DNA of 64,000 nt from Streptomyces sp. MST-110588 (GTDB lineage: Bacteria > Actinomycetota > Actinomycetes > Streptomycetales > Streptomycetaceae). How positions within the stretch are numbered: position 1 is the stretch's first letter; every line of letters starts with the position of its first letter. Below are positions 18,124 through 28,923 of the stretch, piece by piece. A model generated the notes under the pieces. That model searched no databases. It was not told where the DNA came from and was given only the letters and a program-made list of their open reading frames with translations. Both the position numbers and the translations under genes were made by a program. The stretch is taken from positions 6,662,501 to 6,726,500 of the forward strand of contig NZ_CP074380.1 of NCBI RefSeq assembly GCF_022695595.1, read 5' to 3'.

Positions 18124-19328
18124 ACTCCACCGCGAAGGCGGCCGGCGAGGCTGCGGAGAGCCTACGCGTGAAGCGGGGCGAAGAGGGCGGGAAGCGCACG
18201 CCTGGGAAGAGCGCGCTTGGGAAGCGCGCGCCCGGGAATGGCACGTCGGGGAAGGGCGGTGCGGGCGGCGGACGCCGGCCGGGCAGGCCCGCCGGAGCCG
18301 TCCGGGCGCTGCGTACGCGCGGCGGGCTGTCGGTACGGCTGGACGTACGCGCCGTCCTGGCCTGTGTGCTGCTGCTGGCCGTGGCGCTCGCCGCGAGCGT
18401 CGCGCTCATCGGCACCGGTGACTTCCCCATGACACCGGCGGACGTGCTCACCACGCTCACCGGCGGCGGCACCCCCGCACAGGACTTCATCGTGCACGAC
18501 CTGCGGCTGCCGCGTGTGCTGGTCGGCCTGCTGGTCGGCGCGGCCTTCGGCATCGCCGGGGCCGTCTTCCAGACCGTCTCCCGCAATCCGCTGGGCAGCC
18601 CGGACCTGCTCGGCTTCACCCAGGGATCGACGGTCGGCGCGCTCGTCGTCATCGTCTTCTTCCAGGGCAGCGCCTTCGCGGTGGCCGCCGGGTCGGTGGT
18701 CGCCGGGGTGGCGACCGGCCTCGCGATCTTCCTGCTCGCCTGGAAGCGCGGCATCCAGGGCTACCGCTTCGTCCTGGTCGGCATCGGCGCCGCCGCGATG
18801 CTCTACGCCGGCGTCCTGTACCTGATGACCAAGGCCAACATCGACGAGGCGACCCGCGCCGCCACCTGGATGACCGGGTCGCTCAACGGCCGGGACTGGA
18901 CCCAGGTGTGGCCGCTGGCCATCGTCTGCGCCGTACTCGTCCCGCTGGTCCTGGGGTACGGGCGGGCGCTGCGGATGCTGGAGATGGGTGATGACGCGGC
19001 GTACGCGCTGGGCGTACGGGTCGACCGGGTCCGTATCGTCGCCCTGCTGGCCTCGGTGCTGCTGGTCGCCGCGGCCACCGCGGCGGCCGGGCCCATCTCC
19101 TTCGTCGCCCTGACCGCCCCTCAGCTCGCCCGGCGGCTGACCCGCTCGCCCGGCCCCAACCTGGTGCCCGCCGCCCTGATGGGCGCGGCGCTGCTGGTCG
19201 CCGCCGACTGGGCCGCACAGCGGCTCTTCGGCGCCGATCAGGTGCCGGTGGGCGTGCTGACGGGGGTGCTCGGCGGTACGTACCTGCTGTGGCTGCTGGC
19301 CGCCGAGCGCAGGGCGGGGCGCGTATGA
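18120..19328 (+). CDS. FecCD-family siderophore ABC permease 2
   Basis: A 402-residue permease partnering the preceding one; the two make a heterodimeric channel for ferric siderophore. Family features are DLRLPRVLVGLLVGAAFGIAG, QTVSRNPLGSPDLLGFTQGS and FVALTAPQLARRLTRSPGP. It carries an unusual Lys/Gly/Arg-rich cytoplasmic N-terminus of about 75 residues before the first membrane helix, with repeated GKxAPG-like units. GTG at 18120 overlaps the previous stop by 4 bp. Confidence 0.93.
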   Translation: MNSTAKAAGEAAESLRVKRGEEGGKRTPGKSALGKRAPGNGTSGKGGAGGGRRPGRPAGAVRALRTRGGLSVRLDVRAVLACVLLLAVALAASVALIGTGDFPMTPADVLTTLTGGGTPAQDFIVHDLRLPRVLVGLLVGAAFGIAGAVFQTVSRNPLGSPDLLGFTQGSTVGALVVIVFFQGSAFAVAAGSVVAGVATGLAIFLLAWKRGIQGYRFVLVGIGAAAMLYAGVLYLMTKANIDEATRAATWMTGSLNGRDWTQVWPLAIVCAVLVPLVLGYGRALRMLEMGDDAAYALGVRVDRVRIVALLASVLLVAAATAAAGPISFVALTAPQLARRLTRSPGPNLVPAALMGAALLVAADWAAQRLFGADQVPVGVLTGVLGGTYLLWLLAAERRAGRV

Positions 19329-19434
19329 GCGGGGCGCGTACGAGCAGAGCGCGTATGAGCAGCGCGCGTATGAGACGCCGGGAACCGGGGCCGGGACCGG
19401 GGCCCGTACCGGGGCCGGATCTGAACGCGAAGAC

Positions 19435-19500
19435 CGTCCCGCAGACCGCATCGCCGCAGACTGCATCGCCGCAGACCGCACCGCCGGTGACCGGTTTGCC
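19435..19500. repeat. Short tandem repeat before the ATPase gene
   Basis: Reiterated 15-bp units of the form CGCATCGCCGCAGAC lie between the permease stop and the strong ribosome-binding site of the ATPase gene. If translated they encode PQTAS repeats. Confidence 0.55.
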
Positions 19501-19555
19501 GAAGACCGCATCGCCGAAAGCTGCTTTGCCGAAGAACCCTTCAAGGAGCCACGCA

Positions 19556-20368
19556 GTGAGCCGACTCGCGGCCGAGAACCTCACCCTCGCCTACGACCAG
19601 CGGGTCATCGCCGAAAACCTCTCGGTGACCATCCCCGACCACTCCTTCACGGTCATCGTCGGGCCGAACGCCTGCGGCAAGTCCACGCTGCTGCGCGCGC
19701 TCTCACGGATGCTGCGGCCCACCGCCGGCTCGGTGCTGCTGGACGGCTCGGCCATCTCCGCGCTGCCGGCCAAGAAGGTCGCCCGTACGCTCGGTCTGCT
19801 GCCGCAGTCTTCGATCGCCCCGGACGGGATCACGGTCTCGGACCTGGTGGCGCGTGGCCGCTACCCGCACCAGGGGCTGCTGCGCCAGTGGTCGGACGAG
19901 GACGAGCGCGTGGTGCGTGAGTCGATGACCGCCACCGGCGTGGAGGAACTGGCCGACCGGTATGTCGAGGAACTCTCCGGCGGCCAGCGGCAGCGCGTGT
20001 GGATCGCGATGGCGCTGGCACAGCAGACGCCCCTGCTGCTGCTGGACGAGCCGACGACCTACCTCGACATCCAGCACCAGATAGAGGTGCTGGACCTGTG
20101 TGCCGAATTGCACGAGGAGCAGGGCCGTACGCTCGTCGCCGTCCTGCACGACCTCAACCACGCGGCCCGTTACGCGACGCACCTGATCGCGATGCGCGGC
20201 GGTGAGGTCATCGCCGAGGGGGCGCCGGCGGAGGTGGTCACGGCCGAGCTGGTGGAGCGGGTCTTCGGGCTCAAGTGCCAGGTCATCGACGATCCTGAGA
20301 CGGGCACCCCGCTGGTGGTCCCGGCCGCGCGCGAGGCGCGCAGGGCGAAGGCATCTGTGCCGGCCTAG
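19556..20368 (+). CDS. Siderophore ABC transporter ATP-binding protein
   Basis: A 270-residue FepC/FhuC-type ATPase. Walker A is at 36-43 (GPNACGKS), the signature is LSGGQRQRVWIAMALA, Walker B LLLLDEPTTYLD and the switch His VLHDLNHAARYA. GTG at 19556 has AAGGAG about eight bases upstream. An in-frame ATG at 19325 overlaps the permease stop as ATGA and would add 77 residues of repetitive Pro/Thr/Ala sequence (PQTASPQTAS); that extension is less likely but would give a coupled start. It powers the FecCD pair. Confidence 0.93.
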   Translation: MSRLAAENLTLAYDQRVIAENLSVTIPDHSFTVIVGPNACGKSTLLRALSRMLRPTAGSVLLDGSAISALPAKKVARTLGLLPQSSIAPDGITVSDLVARGRYPHQGLLRQWSDEDERVVRESMTATGVEELADRYVEELSGGQRQRVWIAMALAQQTPLLLLDEPTTYLDIQHQIEVLDLCAELHEEQGRTLVAVLHDLNHAARYATHLIAMRGGEVIAEGAPAEVVTAELVERVFGLKCQVIDDPETGTPLVVPAAREARRAKASVPA

Positions 20369-20509
20369 GTTTCGCCGACAGCAGCGGCAGCGGCAGCGTC
20401 CCGTACGCCGTACGCCGTACGCCGTACGAGGCAGGGGCGGGTACGGCGTCGGCTCCAGCGGCCGGGCCTGAGTGCTACGGCCTGAGCGACGGGGCCGCCG
20501 CGCCCGTGG

Positions 20510-20857
20510 CTACAGCAAGGTACGCAGGCGCAGCAGGTCGCGCAGTCCGGCCTCCAGCCTGACGCGGCCGGTGGCCCACGCCTTGGCGAAGTTCAGCTCG
20601 CCGTCGACCAGCGCGACCAGGTCGTCACCGGCCATGGTGAGCCGGATCTGCGCCTTTTGGGGCGGTGGACCGGGGACGCTGGTGATGTCGCGGAGGGTGC
20701 CGTCGGCGAGGCGGCCCAGGAACGTCACGTCCAGGTCGATGATGCGGCAGCTCAGCGAACGGTCGAGCGCCGCCGCGCTGCGTACGTCACCTTCGGCGGT
20801 GGACAGGTTCTGTGCCAGCCGTTCGAGCGCGGCGCGGCACTGGTCGAGGGTTGCCAT
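20510..20857 (-). CDS. SCP2 sterol-binding-fold protein
   Basis: A 115-residue protein resembling SCP2/alkyl-sulfatase C-terminal-like domains, which bind hydrophobic ligands. Evidence is the C-terminal MAGDDLVALVDGELNFAKAWATGRVRLEG-like segment, where family members read D-x-x-x-x-x-G-x-x-x-x-x-x-A-x-x-x-G-x-x-x-x-x-G. ATG at 20857 is chosen because the extension upstream is Arg/Pro-rich and overlaps the promoter of the divergent gene. The ligand is unknown. A gene of this type sits beside tlyA in other streptomycetes. Confidence 0.8.
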   Translation of the reverse strand: MATLDQCRAALERLAQNLSTAEGDVRSAAALDRSLSCRIIDLDVTFLGRLADGTLRDITSVPGPPPQKAQIRLTMAGDDLVALVDGELNFAKAWATGRVRLEAGLRDLLRLRTLL

Positions 20858-20931
20858 CGTGATCGACGATACGCGAGGCGGGGGCGGCTCCGTACGCCGG
20901 TCGGGGCGCGGTTCGGGGTAGCGTCGGGGAC

Positions 20932-21339
20932 ATGCAAGAGCCGACGTCCGGCCCGGAGCCGGAGACGCCCGCCGCCGCAAAGACGGCGGTCGCCGAGGAG
21001 AGCACCGGCCCGGCCGAGGCCGACGAGCGCATCGGGTCCACTGAGCTCACCGGGTCCACCGGGTCCACCGGGTCTACCGGGTCCACCGGGTCCACGGCGC
21101 TCGGAGACAAGCTCGGAGAGGACGCCGGTCCCCGGCCGCTGGGCGTCCTGGTCACGCCCACCGGCGAGCCGGCCGTGGACGCCGAGCTGCGGCGGCTGGC
21201 CGATGCCGACCACCTCGCCGCCAGCGGCCATCTGGAGGTGTACGAGGATGTGCACCGTGGGCTGCGCGACGCACTGGCCGCCCTCGACCGGCGCCCCGGG
21301 CCGCCGGAACCCTCTTCGACGTACGACAACAGGAGCTGA
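20932..21339 (+). CDS. Small conserved hypothetical upstream of tlyA
   Basis: A 135-residue acidic protein. Residues 1-60 are low complexity with Gly-Ser-Thr reiteration (codons 36-54). Residues 68-120 look folded (LGVLVTPTGEPAVDAELRRLADADHL...HLEVYEDVHRGLRDALAAL). It ends eight bases before tlyA and the tlyA ribosome-binding site overlaps its end, so the two are cotranscribed. No function is recognised. Confidence 0.75.
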   Translation: MQEPTSGPEPETPAAAKTAVAEESTGPAEADERIGSTELTGSTGSTGSTGSTGSTALGDKLGEDAGPRPLGVLVTPTGEPAVDAELRRLADADHLAASGHLEVYEDVHRGLRDALAALDRRPGPPEPSSTYDNRS

Positions 21340-21346
21340 ACCACAG

Positions 21347-22158
<812 letters not shown>

Positions 22159-22162
<4 letters not shown>

Positions 22163-23331
22163 CCACTTCTGAAGCATCCGAAGCAACTGAAGCATCCGAG
22201 GCACGCGAAGCACGTGACGCGCGCGAGGCACATGACGCGCGCGAAGCGGATGACGCGCGCGCGGCGCGCCACGTGCCCGGGCGGACCACGGCAGCCGGTG
22301 CGGGCGCCGCGCCGGGGACGGAGGTGACTCCCCTGGCGGAGGCGGTGGCCGCGGCGGCCGGGCCGGAGGTGCTGCCCGGCGCCTTGCCCGGGACATCTCC
22401 CAAGGCGTCCGCCGAGACTTCGCGTGAGGCGTCCGGTGTCTCCGGGCGCACCGTCTTCCTGCTCGCGCACACCGGCCGGCCCGCGGCCGTCCGCAGCGCC
22501 GAACTGGTCGTCCAAGGGCTGCTGCGCAGCGGGATCGGCGTACGGGTGCTGGCGGAGGAAGCCGCCGACCTGCCGCTGCCGCCGTCCGTGGAACTGGTCG
22601 ACTCCGAGCAGTGCGCGGCCGAGGGCTGTGAGCTGCTGGTCGTGCTCGGTGGGGACGGGACGCTGCTGCGCGGCGCGGACTTCTCCCGTACCTCCGGCGT
22701 GCCGATGCTCGGTGTCAACCTCGGGCGGGTCGGTTTCCTCGCCGAGGCCGAACGGGACGATCTGGACAAGGTCGTCGACCGCGTCGTCACCCGCTCGTAC
22801 GAGGTCGAGGAGCGCATGACGCTCGATGTGCTCGTACGCAACAACGGCAGCGTCGTGCACACCGACTGGGCCCTGAACGAGGCGTCGGTGGAGAAGGCCG
22901 CGCGGGAGCGGATGCTGGAGGTCGTCACCGAGGTCGACGGCCGGCCGGTCTCGCGCTTCGGCGGTGACGGGGTGGTGTGCGCGACGCCGACCGGCTCGAC
23001 CGCGTACGCCTTCTCGGCGGGCGGACCGGTGGTCTGGCCCGAGGTCGAGGCGCTGCTGATGGTGCCGATCAGCGCGCATGCGCTCTTCGCCAAGCCGCTG
23101 GTCACCTCCCCCAATTCGGTACTGGCGGTCGAGGTGCAGCCCAAGACGCCGCACGGGGTGCTGTGGTGCGACGGCCGGCGCACCGTGGAGCTGCCGGCCG
23201 GCGCCCGGGTGGAGGTCCGGCGCGGCGCCGTGCCCGTACGGCTCGCGCGGCTGCACCACGCCTCCTTCACCGACCGTCTCGTGGCCAAGTTCGCCCTGCC
23301 GGTGGCCGGCTGGCGGGGAGCGCCGCACTGA
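22159..23331 (+). CDS. nadK: NAD kinase
   Basis: An ATP-NAD kinase making NADP, 390 residues from TTG at 22159, which overlaps the tlyA stop as TTGA. Catalytic GGDGTLL, VNLGRVGFLAE and the nucleotide-binding CATPTGSTAYAFSAGGP are intact. The conserved domain begins near residue 96 (RTVFLLAHTGRPAAVRSAEL). The preceding segment is Ala/Glu/Asp/Arg-rich from reiterated GCGCGCGA(A/G)GC-like DNA and is absent from the usual roughly 300-residue proteins. No alternative start codon lies closer to the domain. Confidence 0.93.
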
Positions 23332-23523
23332 GGCCGCGCGCCCGGGTTGCGAGGGCCCGGGAGGCCCCGGGGCCCGGGAGTTCGTACACCCGGGCCACCG
23401 AACCCGGCCGGTCCTGCGTCTGGTCGGTCCTGCGTCTGGTCGGGCCCGCCGTCCGGGATCGGGCGCCGGGCCCGCCGGACGCCGGGCGTGGTCAGGACCG
23501 GCCCGGTCAGGCGCGGGACGCGG

Positions 23524-25008
23524 TCAGGAACCGTGCTTGCCGAGCAGCTCGCGAGCGCGGGTGAGGGCGGAGTCCCGGCGGGCATCCAGCTCCTGGTCCG
23601 TGAAGACGGGGGTCCGGATGGCCGGGGGTATGCCCGTTCCGTCGTACGTACGGCCCCGGGCCGTCATGAACTCCTCGTTGGGCAGGCTGAACGTCCAGCC
23701 GTTGGGCAACGTACGGTCCATCGTGTCGGAGAAGACGCCCTGGGTGTTCTCACCGATCCGGACGGGCGCGGGCCCCCGCCCCATCAGCGCCTGGGTGAAG
23801 GTCTCGCCCGCACTGATCGTCAGCCGCCCGGTCAGCACCGCCGTCGGTCCGGTGTAGCGCGGGCCGTGATACGGGCGGACGGTGATCGGCTGGGGCGCGG
23901 TGAACCGTTTGGGATCCCGCGGGTCGTTGCGCGCGTGCTTGCGGTAGGCGAGGTACGGGCGGTCGGTGAGGCGGGAGGCGATGCGCAGCCCGAGCGGGTC
24001 CGCCCCGCCGCCGTTGAGCCGCAGATCGATGATCAGGCCGCGCAGCGCCTCGGGACCGTGCGTACGGGCCTTGGTGAATATCGCGTCCAGCGCCCGGTCC
24101 AGTTCGGCGACGTCCGCGGCGTAGGAGCCGCCGGCCGTGTATCCGATGAAGCCGGTGACGCGGAAATAGCCGAGGTGTCCGGGGAGGTCGGCGTAGCTGA
24201 GCTTGCCCCGCGCCCACTGGCGGCGGGTGACTCCCGGCCCGAGGTTCGCGGCGATCGCCGCATCCATCTTCTTCATGTCCGCGGGCGAGGGAATCTTCGT
24301 GCCCGGACGGAGCCCGGCGTACCTGCGGCCCTTCCCGCCGTCCACAGAGGTGTGGGCGTCGTGCAACGGCTCGATCATGTCGCGCAGCACGGCGAAGAGT
24401 TCGTCGTCCGTCGTCCTGGCGGTGATCCGCGGACGGTAGCGGTCCCGGACCGCGGACCAGTCGATCTTCTTGGCGGCGAAGAACGGGTAGTTCTCCGCGT
24501 AGGTGCGCCAGAAAACGTCGAAGACCGCCCGGGGGTCCTTCGCCGGCCGCTGACGGCAGCGGGCGGGCAGCGCGTCCAGGCGCCGCAGCGAGCGGTACCC
24601 GGCGTTGTCCGGGGCCGACAGCCGCGCCCGGTCACCGCCTTGAGGCACCACCGTCAGCGTCGAGCCCGGTACGTCGAACTCGGCGCGGCCGGGCGCGTCC
24701 GGGTCGCCCTTGCGTGTGCCGGTGAGGATGCCGGGCAGACAACTGACGGCCGTGGTGTCGTACGTACGCAGTTGCCGGCCCCGCACGGTGACGAGCGTGC
24801 CGTAGCCGTCCATCCGCCACACGCCTTGAACGGACGCGGGCCGCTGCTCACCGTCCGGCCGGGGCGCGCGGGGCGGCGCTGTGCCGGAGCAGGCGGTGCC
24901 GGCCAGTGCGGTCACGGCGGCCAGCACCAGGGCGAGCGCACCGGTCCGGCGGCCCGGTCGTGGGCCGGTGACGCGCGCGGTGCCGAGGCGGGCGGGGGCA
25001 GGGGGCAT
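23524..25008 (-). CDS. S41-family peptidase lipoprotein
   Basis: A 494-residue exported protease-like protein. It has a signal peptide with lipobox-like LAGTAC at about residue 40, then a tail-specific protease (S41) core: GLIIDLRLNGGG and the nucleophile region LTISAGETF with Ser, followed by RIGENTQGVFSDTM. A membrane-anchored extracellular processing or degradative role is likely. The gene lies downstream of the FtsX-like permease on the same strand, 73 bp apart, and may be cotranscribed. It is convergent with nadK. Confidence 0.88.
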   Translation of the reverse strand: MPPAPARLGTARVTGPRPGRRTGALALVLAAVTALAGTACSGTAPPRAPRPDGEQRPASVQGVWRMDGYGTLVTVRGRQLRTYDTTAVSCLPGILTGTRKGDPDAPGRAEFDVPGSTLTVVPQGGDRARLSAPDNAGYRSLRRLDALPARCRQRPAKDPRAVFDVFWRTYAENYPFFAAKKIDWSAVRDRYRPRITARTTDDELFAVLRDMIEPLHDAHTSVDGGKGRRYAGLRPGTKIPSPADMKKMDAAIAANLGPGVTRRQWARGKLSYADLPGHLGYFRVTGFIGYTAGGSYAADVAELDRALDAIFTKARTHGPEALRGLIIDLRLNGGGADPLGLRIASRLTDRPYLAYRKHARNDPRDPKRFTAPQPITVRPYHGPRYTGPTAVLTGRLTISAGETFTQALMGRGPAPVRIGENTQGVFSDTMDRTLPNGWTFSLPNEEFMTARGRTYDGTGIPPAIRTPVFTDQELDARRDSALTRARELLGKHGS

Positions 25009-25080
25009 GGGGGCATGGGGGGCGTGCGCGGCTGGTGCGGTTGTCGTGACGCGGGCTGGGCATGGTGTCCCTTTCGTGAG

Positions 25081-26589
25081 TCAGGCGGTGGTCAGGGTCT
25101 CGGCGGCGCGGCGGCGCAGACCGAGGTGTACCGGCAGGCCGGTGGAGAGCAGCGTCAGCAGGAGCGTGCCGCCGGCTATCGCGGCGGCGGTGGTCCACGG
25201 CACGTACGGCAGGGACGTCCCGTACGCCTCCTTGAGGATCGGGGCGAGCGTGAGCAGCGCGATGGCCGCGCCCAGCAGCAGTGAGGTGCCGGCGATGACG
25301 GCCGCTTCCCACGCCGCCATGGACCGCACCTGACGGCGGTGCGTGCCGATCAGGCGCAGCAGCGCCAGGTCGCGGCGGCGCTCGGCGGTGATCATCGCCA
25401 GGGTGTTGGCGGCGGCGATGGCGGCGAAGCCCGCGTACAGAGCCGTGCCGACGTAATCGAGCCACACACCGGCCTCGGGGCCGGCCGAGCCGGTCCGGTG
25501 CTCGGCGGTCGTATGGACCGCGATCTTGGTCGTGCCGAACGCCACGACCAGCACCAAGGGGATCACGGCGGAGGAGAAGCGGCGCGACTGCGTGGTGATG
25601 TTGAGCATCGCCAGCTCGGCCGCGCTGCCGAACCGGCCTGTCAGACGGGCCACCAGCCGGGCGACGGGACCGATGATGCGCGGGCCCAGGAGCCCCACGC
25701 CGAGGCAGAACAGGAGCAGGACCAGGAAAGCGCCCTGGCTGCCCTTGCCGTCCGGCTGCGCGGCCAGCAGACGGGAGACGATCACTGCGCCCGCCACCGC
25801 GGCCAGGCCCAGGGGCAGCCGCAGCAGCCCCAGCTTGCGGCGGCCCGCGGCGGCCTCTGTCAAGGCACGGGCGGGGCGCAGCGCGGCGAACCGGGTGGCG
25901 GCCAGCACTCCGGCGAGGGCGGAGGTGACCACCGCGACCGCCAGGCACACCGGCAGCGGCAGCAGACTGAAGCGGAAGGCGACCTCCGGGGGCAGCAGGC
26001 CGTGATCGACCATGCCGCCGAACCACCAGCGCGCCACCACTTCGCCGAGCGCGCACCCGGCTATGGCCGCGGGGACGGCGGCGGTCACCGCCTGGGTGGC
26101 GACGGCGCGCCGGATCTGCCACGGCCGGGCGCCGATGGAGCGCAGCATCGCGAATTCGCGGAGCTGCTGGGCGACGGCCGTCCCCATCGTCGAGGCGATC
26201 ACGAATATCGACATGTAGATGGAGCCGATGAGAAGGATCGTGGCCATCATGCCGACGTTGCTCTGGGCCATCACCCGGCGTGCTCCGGCCGACAGGCCGT
26301 CCGCGCCGGTCGTGACCAGCATCGTCGTCGAGGCGCTGATGACGGTCGCCGCGAAGAGGGAGGCGACCGCCGTACCGGCGAACGCCGGCCGGTGCCCGCG
26401 CAGCGCCGCCCGTGCCAGCCCGCTGCTCGCCGACCTGCCCCGGCCTCCTGCCGGACCGCCTCCGGCTGGACCGCCGCCGTTCACCGGGCGGATTCCCGCC
26501 GGCGCGTCGGAGGCCGGGCCGTCGCCCTTCACCCCGCCGGCCCGGAGCCCGTCGGCCGCCGAACCCCCCGGCGCCATTCCGCTGGACAT
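25081..26589 (-). CDS. FtsX-like ABC transporter permease
   Basis: A roughly 500-residue MacB/FtsX-type permease with two repeats of membrane helices. Each repeat has the characteristic cytoplasmic segment, AQQLREFAMLRSIGARPWQIRRAV and ITAERRRDLALLRLIGTHRRQVR. It is probably an exporter or lipoprotein-release component. No ATPase gene adjoins it, which is unusual since these permeases are normally encoded next to one. ATG at 26589 has GGAAGG 11 bases upstream; GTG at 26598 is an alternative. Confidence 0.88.
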   Translation of the reverse strand: MSSGMAPGGSAADGLRAGGVKGDGPASDAPAGIRPVNGGGPAGGGPAGGRGRSASSGLARAALRGHRPAFAGTAVASLFAATVISASTTMLVTTGADGLSAGARRVMAQSNVGMMATILLIGSIYMSIFVIASTMGTAVAQQLREFAMLRSIGARPWQIRRAVATQAVTAAVPAAIAGCALGEVVARWWFGGMVDHGLLPPEVAFRFSLLPLPVCLAVAVVTSALAGVLAATRFAALRPARALTEAAAGRRKLGLLRLPLGLAAVAGAVIVSRLLAAQPDGKGSQGAFLVLLLFCLGVGLLGPRIIGPVARLVARLTGRFGSAAELAMLNITTQSRRFSSAVIPLVLVVAFGTTKIAVHTTAEHRTGSAGPEAGVWLDYVGTALYAGFAAIAAANTLAMITAERRRDLALLRLIGTHRRQVRSMAAWEAAVIAGTSLLLGAAIALLTLAPILKEAYGTSLPYVPWTTAAAIAGGTLLLTLLSTGLPVHLGLRRRAAETLTTA

Positions 26590-26767
26590 GTGCAGCACAC
26601 CCTTCCGATCACGTTCTGCATCCAGCGTGACGGGCGAGGGGCACCGGCACCATGAGGTAAACCGCCACGGTCATGGTGGGGTTTTCCGCAGTACGCAGCG
26701 GGCACCGAGCGCGGGCGGAGGGGGAGGCCGTCGCGAGGCGGGCCCCGGACCTCGTAAGGTCGTATCC

Positions 26768-28507
26768 GTGTTGGAGGAGATGCGGATCCGGTCCCTGGGC
26801 GTCATTGACGATGCCGTAGTCGAGCTGTCGCCGGGATTCACGGCGGTGACGGGCGAGACGGGCGCGGGCAAGACCATGGTCGTCACCAGCCTCGGGCTGC
26901 TGCTCGGTGGCCGCGCCGACCCCGCCCTGGTGCGGATCGGCGCCAAGGCGGCCGTCGTAGAAGGCCGGCTGGCGGTCGGCCCCACCGCCCCGGCAGCCGT
27001 ACGTGCCGAGGAGGCGGGCGCCGAACTGGACGACGGAACGCTGCTGATCAGCCGTACCGTCTCGGCCGAAGGCCGCTCCCGGGCGCACGTGGGCGGACGG
27101 TCCGTACCGGTCGGCCTGCTGGGAGAGCTGGCGGACGACCTGGTGGCCGTACACGGTCAGACCGACCAGCAGGGGCTGCTGCGCCCGGCCCGGCAGCGGC
27201 AGGCCCTGGACCGCTACGCGGGCGACGCGGTCTCCGTCCCGCTCGCCAAGTACACCGCCGCGTACCGGCGGCTGCGCGCGGTCGCCGCCGAACTGGAGGA
27301 ACTGACCACACGGGCACGCGAGCGGGCCCAGGAAGCGGACCTGCTGCGCTTCGGCCTGGAGGAGATCGCGGCGGTCGAGCCGCAGCCCGGCGAGGACACG
27401 GAGCTGGCCGCCGAAGCGGAGCGGCTCGGCCACGCCGAGGGCCTGGCCTCGGCCGCGTCCGCCGCGCACGCCGCCCTGGCCGGCGACCCGGAAGACCCCG
27501 AAGGCGTGGACGCCAACACCCTCGTCGCCGGCGCCCACCGCGCGCTGGAAGCCGTACGCGGCCACGACCCGGCGCTGGCCGGGCTCGCCGAGCGGCTGGG
27601 TGAGATCGGCATCCTGATGGCCGACGTGGCGGGCGAGCTGGCGAGTTACGCGGACGGGCTGGACGCGGACCCGCTGCGGCTCGCCGCGGTCGAGGAGCGC
27701 CGCGCCGCGCTGACCCACCTGACCCGCAAGTACGGCCAGGACATCACCTCCGTACTGGCATGGGCCGAGGAGAGCGCCGCCCGGCTCGCCGAGCTGGAAG
27801 GCGACGACGACCGGATCGGCGAGCTGACCGCGGAGCGGGACGCGCTCCGCGCGGAACTGGGCGAGCTGGCCCAGGCGTTGACCGACGCCCGTACCGCGTC
27901 GGCACGGCGCTTCGCCGAGGCGGTGACGGCCGAACTCGGCGAACTGGCCATGCCGCACGCCCGGGTGAGCGTCGACATCCGGCAGACCGAGGTCGCCGAG
28001 GAGAGCGAGGGCATCGAGGTCGGCGGCCGGTCCGTCGCCTTCGGCGCGACCGGCGCGGACGAGGTGGAACTGCTGCTGGCCCCGCACCCGGGCGCGCCGC
28101 CGCGGCCCATCTCCAAGGGCGCGTCGGGCGGTGAGCTCTCCCGCGTCATGCTCGCGGTCGAGGTCGTCTTCGCCGGCTCCGACCCCGTACCGACCTACCT
28201 CTTCGACGAGGTCGACGCGGGCGTCGGCGGCAAGGCGGCGGTGGAGGTCGGTCGGCGTCTGGCCCGGCTGGCCAAGTCCGCGCAGGTCGTGGTCGTCACC
28301 CACCTGCCGCAGGTCGCGGCCTTCGCGGACCGGCAGCTACTGGTGGAAAAGACGCATGACGGGTCGGTGACGCGCAGCGGCGTCACGGTCCTGGAGGGCG
28401 AGGAGCGGGTACGGGAGCTGTCGCGCATGCTCGCGGGCCAGGAGGACTCCGAAACGGCGCGGGCACATGCGGAGGAACTGCTGGAAACGGCGCGTTCGGG
28501 GCTTTGA
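26768..28507 (+). CDS. recN: DNA repair ATPase RecN
   Basis: A 579-residue SMC-like ATPase acting in double-strand break repair. Walker A GETGAGKT is near residue 33, a coiled-coil-forming middle spans about 180-380, the ABC signature is KGASGGELSRVMLA, Walker B is YLFDEVDAGVGGKAA and the switch VVVVTHLPQVAAFAD. GTG at 26768 begins VLEEMRIRSLGVIDDAV, as in other streptomycete RecN proteins; the longer frame upstream is antisense to the permease gene. No LexA-type box was recognised in the short upstream region. Confidence 0.95.
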   Translation: MLEEMRIRSLGVIDDAVVELSPGFTAVTGETGAGKTMVVTSLGLLLGGRADPALVRIGAKAAVVEGRLAVGPTAPAAVRAEEAGAELDDGTLLISRTVSAEGRSRAHVGGRSVPVGLLGELADDLVAVHGQTDQQGLLRPARQRQALDRYAGDAVSVPLAKYTAAYRRLRAVAAELEELTTRARERAQEADLLRFGLEEIAAVEPQPGEDTELAAEAERLGHAEGLASAASAAHAALAGDPEDPEGVDANTLVAGAHRALEAVRGHDPALAGLAERLGEIGILMADVAGELASYADGLDADPLRLAAVEERRAALTHLTRKYGQDITSVLAWAEESAARLAELEGDDDRIGELTAERDALRAELGELAQALTDARTASARRFAEAVTAELGELAMPHARVSVDIRQTEVAEESEGIEVGGRSVAFGATGADEVELLLAPHPGAPPRPISKGASGGELSRVMLAVEVVFAGSDPVPTYLFDEVDAGVGGKAAVEVGRRLARLAKSAQVVVVTHLPQVAAFADRQLLVEKTHDGSVTRSGVTVLEGEERVRELSRMLAGQEDSETARAHAEELLETARSGL

Positions 28508-28670
28508 GTGCTTTGAGTGCTTTGAGTGTTCTGAGGGCGATTGATGCGTTGACGGGTGCTGAGGGGCACTGAAGGACGCCGAGGGGGTAGTGAAGGACGC
28601 GCCTGATGGACGCCGAGGAGGTATTGAAGGACGCTGAGAGGCGGTATTGAAGGGCGCGCCTGACGGACGC
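28504..28670. repeat. Tandem and interspersed short repeats after recN
   Basis: Directly after the recN stop come three copies of a 9-bp unit (TTTGAGTGC), then degenerate 25-35-bp repeats built on GTATTGAAGGACGC and GACGCCGAG. The 28508-28923 spacer contains no convincing gene on either strand. Confidence 0.6.
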
Positions 28671-28923
28671 TTGCTCAAGGGCGCACGTCCGGGCGCCCCT
28701 TCATTCCTTCGTCTCTTTTTCCGCGCCCGGTCGACAGGCGACCTCCAGGTGGTGGCGTCGGGTGCGTTCTCGTACCTCCTCCGGTGAGAGGACTTCACCG
28801 GGACCGGACCCTGCGTCGTTCCGCTCCTGGCGTGACCGCCGTGCCGCAGGGTTTCCGGCCCGCTGCCCCGGGGCACGTGCTGTGCACCGCTGACACCGGG
28901 AACTCCGGTCGGGAGGGCAGCGC

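Noticed and set aside
28337..28876. Minus-strand frame after recN
   Set aside because: It overlaps the recN 3' end and is built from the short tandem repeats of the spacer.
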